The position numbers and the translations under genes were made by a program. A DNA stretch of 6,740 nucleotides from NCBI GenBank assembly GCA_024640835.1, contig JAHEEH010000023.1:1-6740 (forward strand), read 5' to 3'. The notes beneath the pieces were generated by a model, which was given only the letters and a program-made list of their open reading frames with translations, was not told where the DNA came from and did no database searches. How positions within the stretch are numbered: position 1 is the stretch's first letter; each line of letters opens with the position of its first letter. Shown piece by piece: positions 1-4,935 of the stretch. This DNA comes from Bacteroidota bacterium. Its GTDB lineage: Bacteria > Bacteroidota > Rhodothermia > Rhodothermales > UBA10348.

Positions 1-2
1 AC

Positions 3-1847
3 TACATGGCATCGAAGGGGCCTCTCTCCGATCGCCCGCGCACGGCCTACCTCTGCATGGAGTTCGGGCTTCACGAGAGCCTTCCGCTGTACTCGGGCGG
101 TCTCGGGATCCTGGCTGGCGACCACGTGAAGGCCGCGTCCGACGCCGGGCTGCCCCTGGTCGCCGTCGGCCTGTTCCTGAGGGACGGCTACTTCAAGCAG
201 TATTTCAATTCGGACGGCTGGCAGCAGGACGAGTACCCGTCCATAGACGCCACGCGGCACCCGGTGACTCCCGTGACCGGTCCGAACGGAGAGGCGCTGA
301 CCGTGACCGTCCACCTGGGGTGGGAGCCGCTGCAGCTCCGCGCCTGGCGCATGGACGTCGGACGCGTGCGCCTGTACCTGCTCGACGCCGATTTCGATGC
401 GAACCCGTACGAAACCCGGTTCCTCACGCGCCGCCTGTACCAGGGCGATCGGCGGACCCGAATCCAGCAGGAGATCGCGCTGGGAATCGGCGGCCTGCGC
501 CTGCTCCGCGCCCTCGGCGAGCCGATCGACGTCTTCCACATGAACGAGGGGCACTGCGCCTTTCTGACCCTCGACCTGCTTCGCGAGCGCCGCGAGATGG
601 GCCACCAGGACCCGGATCCCGAGGAATGGGTGCGCTCGCAGTGCGTGTTCACCACGCACACGCCGGTTCCCGCGGGCCACGACCGGTTCGAGCCGGGGCT
701 GTTCCTGGAGCAGATGGCCCATTTCCGCGAGCGCATCGGGCTCTCGGATCACGACCTGCTGTCATACGGCCGCGTGAATCCGCACGACATGACCGAGTCG
801 TTCACGATGACGGTCCTGGGCCTGCGTCTTTCGAGGTCGGCGAACGGTGTCTCCCGGCTGAACGGCGAGGTGGCCCGACGCCAGTGGCATCACCTGTACC
901 CGTACCGACGGGTGGACGAAGTGCCCATCGGACACGTGACCAACGGCATCCACCTCCCCACGTGGACCGCCCGCCACGCCCGGCCGTTCCTGGCCGAGCA
1001 CCTGGGCGACGACTGGATGGAGCGCCGTGGTGATCCCGAGGTCTGGAACCGCATCGACGGGATTCCCGACGAGGCGCTCTGGGATTACCGCCGGAGCCTG
1101 CGGGAGGCCCTCGTGCGGTTCACCGATCGCCACATCCGGTACCAGACCATGCCGCAGCGCTCGGGGCTGGACGCGGATCGGCTCACGATCGGGTTTGCGC
1201 GGCGCTTCGCGACGTACAAGCGCGCGCCGCTCCTCTTCCACGATCTCGAACGCGCCGTCGCCCTGTTCCGCGACGCCGAGCGACCGATCCAGGTGCTCTA
1301 TGCCGGCAAGGCGCATCCGCATGACGCCGAAGGGCAACGCTTCATCCACTCCATCTTCGAGCTCACCCGGGATCCGCGCTTCGACGGGCGCCTGGTGTTC
1401 CTAGAGAACTACAACATGGCCGTCGGACGGATGCTGGTGTCCGGATGCGACGTCTGGCTGAACAACCCGCGGCGTCCCTACGAGGCGAGCGGCACCAGCG
1501 GTCAGAAGGTGGCCATCCACGGCGGACTCAACCTGTCCATCCTCGACGGATGGTGGCCCGAGGGCTACGCGGGAGACAACGGCTGGACGATCGGCGAGGA
1601 TTCCGGTCACGATTACAAGGACCCGGCCGTCCAGGACCCCGAGGACGCCGCGTGCCTGTACGACACGATCGCGCAGGAGGTGGTGCCGCTGTTCTACGAC
1701 CGGGACGAAAGCGGCCTCCCGCTCGGCTGGATCTCCCGGATGCGCGCTGCGATGAAGGGACTCGCGTACCGGTTTTCGGCCGATCGCATGGTGACCGACT
1801 ACGCGAACTCGATCTACGCCCCGCCCGACGAGAAGTCGGTGGCCTGA
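3..1847 (+). CDS. glgP: Alpha-glucan phosphorylase (GT35), 5'-partial
   Basis: Cytoplasmic PLP-dependent enzyme that phosphorolyses alpha-1,4-glucans such as glycogen or maltodextrin to glucose 1-phosphate. Numbering from the first in-window ATG (base 6; 613 codons), visible motifs are SGGLGILAGDH (30-40, glycine-rich phosphate/substrate loop), HMNEGH (178-183), TTHTPVPAGHDRF (216-228), VTNGIHLPTW (311-320), RRFATYKR (399-406), GKAHP (434-438) and EASGTSGQK (493-501), whose K501 should carry the PLP, followed by NLSILDGWW and AGDNGW. This is the short bacterial 'alpha-glucan family phosphorylase' type (TIGR02094), not the E. coli MalP/GlgP type. Relatives usually have about 100 residues before the AYLCMEFGLHESLP segment that here begins at residue 14, and the frame is open back to base 3. 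I therefore take the ATG at 6 as internal and the gene as truncated by the window. It ends at TGA 1845-1847, convergent with the acylphosphatase gene. Family assignment is firm; the start is not visible. Confidence 0.95.
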   Translation, partial: YMASKGPLSDRPRTAYLCMEFGLHESLPLYSGGLGILAGDHVKAASDAGLPLVAVGLFLRDGYFKQYFNSDGWQQDEYPSIDATRHPVTPVTGPNGEALTVTVHLGWEPLQLRAWRMDVGRVRLYLLDADFDANPYETRFLTRRLYQGDRRTRIQQEIALGIGGLRLLRALGEPIDVFHMNEGHCAFLTLDLLRERREMGHQDPDPEEWVRSQCVFTTHTPVPAGHDRFEPGLFLEQMAHFRERIGLSDHDLLSYGRVNPHDMTESFTMTVLGLRLSRSANGVSRLNGEVARRQWHHLYPYRRVDEVPIGHVTNGIHLPTWTARHARPFLAEHLGDDWMERRGDPEVWNRIDGIPDEALWDYRRSLREALVRFTDRHIRYQTMPQRSGLDADRLTIGFARRFATYKRAPLLFHDLERAVALFRDAERPIQVLYAGKAHPHDAEGQRFIHSIFELTRDPRFDGRLVFLENYNMAVGRMLVSGCDVWLNNPRRPYEASGTSGQKVAIHGGLNLSILDGWWPEGYAGDNGWTIGEDSGHDYKDPAVQDPEDAACLYDTIAQEVVPLFYDRDESGLPLGWISRMRAAMKGLAYRFSADRMVTDYANSIYAPPDEKSVA

Positions 1848-1852
1848 CCTGG

Positions 1853-1875
1853 CCGCCGGACCCGCCCGCCGGCGG
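1853..1875. terminator. Possible bidirectional terminator between convergent genes
   Basis: A perfect 7-bp inverted repeat, CCGCCGG (1853-1859) and CCGGCGG (1869-1875), encloses a 9-base loop and fills almost the whole 29-base gap between the two convergent stop codons. An outer pair CTGA (1844-1847) and TCAG (1877-1880), which includes both stop codons, could extend it across an asymmetric bulge. No T-tract follows on either strand, so it does not meet the classical intrinsic-terminator pattern. Position and symmetry argue for a role in ending both transcripts, but a chance GC-rich repeat is possible. Confidence 0.4.
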
Positions 1876-1876
1876 A

Positions 1877-2155
1877 TCAGCCGATGTCGAACGGCCCCGT
1901 GATGCCCGCGGGGCGCGTCCAGCGAACGGCCACGCGGTCTACCCGCGAGCCCGGTGGACCCGTTCGCAGGCGATCGGCCAGCACGTCCAGGGCGTCCCTC
2001 GGCCCCTCCGCCTCCGCGCGCACGCTGCCGTCCGGCTCGTTCCTCACCCATCCCGAGAGCCCCAGCGCCCTCGCCTCGCGCCGCACCCACCACCGGAATC
2101 CCACGCCCTGGACCCGGCCGTGCACCTCCGCCGTCATGCGCGCCCGCTCGCTCAT
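1877..2155 (-). CDS. acyP: Acylphosphatase
   Basis: Small cytoplasmic enzyme of 92 residues, the usual size for the family (about 90-100), that hydrolyses the carboxyl-phosphate bond of acyl phosphates such as acetyl phosphate or 1,3-bisphosphoglycerate. The signature GRVQGVGFRWWV (13-24) supplies the phosphate-binding loop and catalytic Arg21. GLSGWVRNEPDGSV (32-45) supplies catalytic Asn39; the Arg-Asn spacing of 18 matches characterised acylphosphatases (Arg23/Asn41). The domain is complete to the C-terminal ITGPFDIG. The chosen ATG (2155-2153) overlaps the antiporter's TGA as TGATG, so translation probably depends on re-initiation; a clear Shine-Dalgarno is absent. A second Met at residue 7 is a possible alternative start. 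The same frame stays open far upstream through the antiporter gene, but that extension has no acylphosphatase or other recognisable content. Confidence 0.95.
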   Translation of the reverse strand: MSERARMTAEVHGRVQGVGFRWWVRREARALGLSGWVRNEPDGSVRAEAEGPRDALDVLADRLRTGPPGSRVDRVAVRWTRPAGITGPFDIG

Positions 2156-2157
2156 CA
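2153..2157 (-). promoter_or_regulatory. TGATG stop/start overlap, translational coupling site
   Basis: Read on the minus strand, the TGA ending the antiporter (2157-2155) shares its A with the ATG of the acylphosphatase (2155-2153). Sequence upstream (CTGGTCTG) is not a good ribosome-binding site. The arrangement typically allows a terminating ribosome to re-initiate, which would fix acylphosphatase output to antiporter translation. Confidence 0.7.
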
Positions 2158-3585
2158 GACCAGCAACCCCGTGACCAGGTAGGCGACGAACGTGATGCCG
2201 CCCAGGAGCGTCGCGTAGGGCAGCTGGGTCCGCACGTGGTCCACGTGGTCGCACGCAGCCGACATCGACGAGATGATGGTCGTATCGGACAGCGGGGAGG
2301 CATGATCTCCGAACACCCCGCCCGAAAGGACCGTGCCCAGCATGAGCGCAGGCGGCAGACCCAGACCGGTCGCGAGCGGAAGGGCAATCGGCAGGACGAC
2401 CGCGAACGCCGTCCAGGACGAGCCGAGCGTGAACGAGACGAAGCACGTGACCAGGAACACGAACCCGGGAATCCACCAGACCGGCCCGCTCTCCCCGATG
2501 AGGCCCACCACGTACGGCCCCATCTCGAGGGCCCGGGACACCTGCCCCAGGGCGAACGCGAAGATGATCAGGATCGTCACGCCGACCAGTCCGGAAGTGC
2601 CCCTGAGCACCACCGAGCTCGCCTGCACCGGCGTCATGAGCGGCTTTCCTCCCCGGAGCGGACGAGGAATCATGTAGAGGGCACCCGCGACGCCGATCCC
2701 GACGCCGACGGCCCAGAGAACGGACGTCGAGCCACTGCCCTGCATCAGGTTGCCGTCGCCCGTAATCCAGAGACCCACGAAGATCATCGCCACCATGGCA
2801 GCGATCGGGACAACCAGGTCGCGCGCCAGGAGGGGTGAGCCTTCGATCGGCTCGAGCTCGGTGACCTCCTCCGATACCATGGGCTGCGAACCCGGCCGCG
2901 TGAGTTCGCCGAGCTCGGTCGCCCGCGCCTCCGCCCGCCGCATCCCGCCGAACGACCAACCGGTGATCGCGAGGACCAGGGCGAAGAGAATGGCCAGCCA
3001 ACTGTAGTAATTGTAGGCGAGCCCGCCGACCAGGAGGCCCACGGCCCCCGCCGTGACGCCCTGCGCCGCGAGGAGTCCGAGGATGTACGCGCCCCACCCG
3101 TTGAGCGGGATCGTCATGCATACCGGCGCGCTGGTCGCGTCGCAGTACCACGCCAGCTTCTCGCGCGGGATCTTCAGCCGGTCGAAGAAAGGCCGGCTGA
3201 CGGCACCGACCACCAGGCACGTGATGGAGGACTCGACGAAGACCACCATCCCGACCACCCAGGCGAGCAGCTCCGCTCCGCGCCTCGTCGTTCCCCAACC
3301 CCGCCGCTGGGCCCAGAGCACGAATCCGGCCACGCCTCCCGACGCCTGCACCATGGCCATGAGCCCGCCGACGAGCAGGCAGAAGAAGACGATGCGGGTG
3401 TTGCCCTGGTCCTGGAACACCACGACCAGCTGGTCCACGAGCTCGCGAAGCCCGGTCACCGGATTCCCGCCGACCAGGATGGTGGTGCCGAGCCACAGAC
3501 CCGTGAAGAGCGACAGGTGGACCTCCTTGGTCCACAGGGCCAGCACGATGGCGACGATCGGGGGAAGCAGGACGATCCAGTCCAT
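2155..3585 (-). CDS. nhaC: Na+/H+ antiporter, NhaC family
   Basis: Integral inner-membrane secondary transporter of 476 residues, expected to exchange Na+ (or Li+) for H+ in pH and salt homeostasis. The whole chain is hydrophobic, with roughly 11 membrane segments. Family-type motifs are DATSAPVCMTIPLNGWGAY (149-167), the helix-breaking GSSWTAF (388-394) and, most diagnostic for PF03553, GGVFGDHASPLSDTTIISS (422-440) followed by the polar AACDHVDHVRTQLPYA (443-458). A charged, mostly acidic stretch around 215-255 separates two hydrophobic halves and is probably cytoplasmic. I chose ATG 3585-3583 because it opens directly into the first helix, as in relatives. A GTG at 3648, with GGAG 3 bases upstream, would add 21 unhelpful residues (proline- and arginine-rich), and another GTG lies at 3627. 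Substrate could also be an organic anion/amino acid/H+ couple, since related permeases (e.g. malate-lactate antiporter MleN) share the fold. First gene of a two-gene operon with acyP. Confidence 0.92.
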   Translation of the reverse strand: MDWIVLLPPIVAIVLALWTKEVHLSLFTGLWLGTTILVGGNPVTGLRELVDQLVVVFQDQGNTRIVFFCLLVGGLMAMVQASGGVAGFVLWAQRRGWGTTRRGAELLAWVVGMVVFVESSITCLVVGAVSRPFFDRLKIPREKLAWYCDATSAPVCMTIPLNGWGAYILGLLAAQGVTAGAVGLLVGGLAYNYYSWLAILFALVLAITGWSFGGMRRAEARATELGELTRPGSQPMVSEEVTELEPIEGSPLLARDLVVPIAAMVAMIFVGLWITGDGNLMQGSGSTSVLWAVGVGIGVAGALYMIPRPLRGGKPLMTPVQASSVVLRGTSGLVGVTILIIFAFALGQVSRALEMGPYVVGLIGESGPVWWIPGFVFLVTCFVSFTLGSSWTAFAVVLPIALPLATGLGLPPALMLGTVLSGGVFGDHASPLSDTTIISSMSAACDHVDHVRTQLPYATLLGGITFVAYLVTGLLV

Positions 3586-3711
3586 GGCGGGGGTCCGGGT
3601 TCGAAGGGGCGCGCGCGGAAAGTACACGTTGTGACCCGTGGCGGCCACCCGCTCCGGGGTGCACCCTTACGCGCGGTCGTTCGTACACTCGCCTGACTCA
3701 TCCCGGTACCC
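3586..3711. promoter_or_regulatory. Divergent promoter region between nhaC and the phosphatase gene
   Basis: This 126-base gap separates two divergently transcribed genes and must hold both promoters. For the plus-strand gene the best -10 candidate is TACACT (3684-3689), 22 bases before the ATG, with no recognisable -35 at the right distance. For the minus-strand gene a weak TACTTT (complement of 3619-3624) lies about 34 bases upstream of the ATG. GTACAC occurs twice in the same orientation (3622-3627 and 3683-3688). Neither promoter is strong enough to call alone; the region's role follows from gene orientation. Confidence 0.5.
3657..3666. promoter_or_regulatory. Perfect 10-bp palindrome, possible operator
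   Basis: GGGTGCACCC is identical on both strands and sits near the middle of the divergent gap, 18 bases upstream of the TACACT -10 candidate and 71 bases upstream of the nhaC ATG. A second, weaker inverted repeat, GTGG-cgg-CCAC, lies at 3638-3648. A dimeric regulator could bind here and act on both genes, but no regulator gene is in the window and GC-rich palindromes arise by chance. Confidence 0.25.
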
Positions 3712-4863
3712 ATGACGCGCAACACGGCAGGAGAGGTCTACGAAAAGTCGGCACGTTTCGCGCGAACCGTGTTCAGCGACCTGCAGGACGGAGAGCTTCC
3801 GCAGGTCCTGAGACGCGACCTTCGCGAGACGTACGAGTTCTTCCTGGACCAGAACGAGCGGGAGAAGCTGGCCGCGATGCGACCGGTGCAGCGTTGGTTC
3901 GTCTCCACGTGGTGGCTGGTGAAGAGCCTGTTCCTGAAGCTCACCCCCACTCGCCGGCTGATTCTCCTCGTCGGCATGGTGCTGGCCGCGCACGGCGCCG
4001 GCCTCGTCGGGGGAGCCAACACGGGCAACCTGCTGCTGGGCTTCCTGGTGCTCCTGTTCATCCTGGGCCTGGAGCTCAAGGACAAGCTGCTGGCCCGGGA
4101 CGAGCTCGAGGCCGGTCGCGCCGTGCAGATCGCCCTCATGCCGGAGGAGCGGCCGGCGTTCGAGGGGTGGGAAGTGTGGCTTCACACCGAGCCGGCCAAC
4201 GACGTGGGCGGGGACCTGGTCGACTTCCAGGCGGTGGACGACACCCGGTTCTCGGTCAGCCTCGGCGACGTGGCCGGCAAAGGTCTCCCGGCCGCACTCT
4301 TCATGGCCAAGCTCCAGGCAACGGTTCGCGCCGTCGCCCCGGCCTGCCAGTCTCTGGCCGAGCTCGGTGCGCGGGTGAACGCGATATTCTGCCGTGACGG
4401 ACTCCCCGGGCGGTTCGCCTCCCTCGTGTACGTGGAGGCCACGCTCGGCGGCGGCGAGCTGCGCATCCTGAATGCCGGGCACCTGCCGCCCGTGCTGATC
4501 AGCCGGTCCGGACTCCGCGAAACCGAGCATGGCGGACCGGCCCTCGGCCTCGCCGGCGGCACGCGGTATGCCGAGCAGGAATTCCCCGTCGAACCCGGTG
4601 ACCTTCTCGTGGCCTATTCCGACGGGGTCACCGAGGCGCGAGACGAAACCGGTGACTTCTTCGGCGACGAGCGGTTCCGACGCCTGCTCGAGGGCAGCCA
4701 CGGCCGAACGGCTGAGGAGGTCGGGAGTCGAATCGTCCGGGCCGTCGCGGACTTCTGCGGCCCCGCCCGGTCGTCCGACGACCTGTCCATCGCCGTGCTG
4801 CGACGCAAGCCGCGCCCGCCGGCACTCGCCCAGGATGGGTCCCGCCAGGGATCGGAAGGATGA
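3712..4863 (+). CDS. Membrane-anchored PP2C/SpoIIE-type serine/threonine protein phosphatase
   Basis: A 383-residue Mn2+/Mg2+-dependent phosphatase of the SpoIIE/RsbU class (PF07228), which usually dephosphorylates serine or threonine on STAS-type anti-anti-sigma factors. Residues 1-80 form a charged, probably helical region with no sensor domain I recognise. Two membrane helices follow (about 83-101 and 105-121), then a short linker ELEAGRAVQIALMP (131-144) typical of the entry to these catalytic domains. Metal-binding motifs are present: NDVGGDLVDF (163-172, D168), GDVAGKGLPAA (185-195, D186), YSDGVTEA (302-309, D304) and SSDDLSIAVLRR (354-365, D356/D357); NAGHLPP (254-260) is also typical. 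The catalytic core looks complete and active. The Arg/Pro/Ser-rich tail (364-383) is probably disordered. An in-frame TGA at 3694-3696 and no other nearby start fix the ATG at 3712, although no Shine-Dalgarno precedes it. No sigma factor, STAS protein or kinase is beside it, so its target is unknown. Confidence 0.94.
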   Translation: MTRNTAGEVYEKSARFARTVFSDLQDGELPQVLRRDLRETYEFFLDQNEREKLAAMRPVQRWFVSTWWLVKSLFLKLTPTRRLILLVGMVLAAHGAGLVGGANTGNLLLGFLVLLFILGLELKDKLLARDELEAGRAVQIALMPEERPAFEGWEVWLHTEPANDVGGDLVDFQAVDDTRFSVSLGDVAGKGLPAALFMAKLQATVRAVAPACQSLAELGARVNAIFCRDGLPGRFASLVYVEATLGGGELRILNAGHLPPVLISRSGLRETEHGGPALGLAGGTRYAEQEFPVEPGDLLVAYSDGVTEARDETGDFFGDERFRRLLEGSHGRTAEEVGSRIVRAVADFCGPARSSDDLSIAVLRRKPRPPALAQDGSRQGSEG

Positions 4864-4880
4864 TCCCGGTGGTTCCGGGA
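4864..4880 (+). terminator. Hairpin immediately after the phosphatase stop codon
   Basis: TCCCGG (4864-4869) and CCGGGA (4875-4880) pair perfectly around a 5-base TGGTT loop, beginning on the base after the TGA. No T-run follows, so it may be a weak or factor-assisted terminator, an mRNA 3'-end stabiliser, or chance. The remaining gap to the next gene (4881-4935) holds a poor -10-like TAGCTT (4901-4906) and no clear ribosome-binding site. Confidence 0.3.
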
Positions 4881-4935
4881 CGGTGATGGTCGACCTGCCG
4901 TAGCTTGGCGGCCCGAGCCATCCCCAAGATCCGTC

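Noticed and set aside
1481..1520. Gln instead of Met before the PLP lysine in the glucan phosphorylase (GTSGQK)
   Set aside because: The lysine and surrounding motif are intact. Variation at this position is, as far as I recall, seen within this subfamily and does not indicate a defective enzyme.
3598..3605. GGTTCGAA resembling a tRNA T-loop
   Set aside because: The flanking bases do not form a 5-bp T-stem, and no acceptor, D or anticodon arms are present around it.
1877..3688. A 603-codon minus-strand frame that would make the acylphosphatase the C-terminus of a large protein
   Set aside because: The upstream part lies out of frame over the antiporter gene, is Arg/Gly/Pro-rich and has no family features, while the overlapping frame encodes a clear multi-helix NhaC protein. 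The real acylphosphatase starts at 2155.
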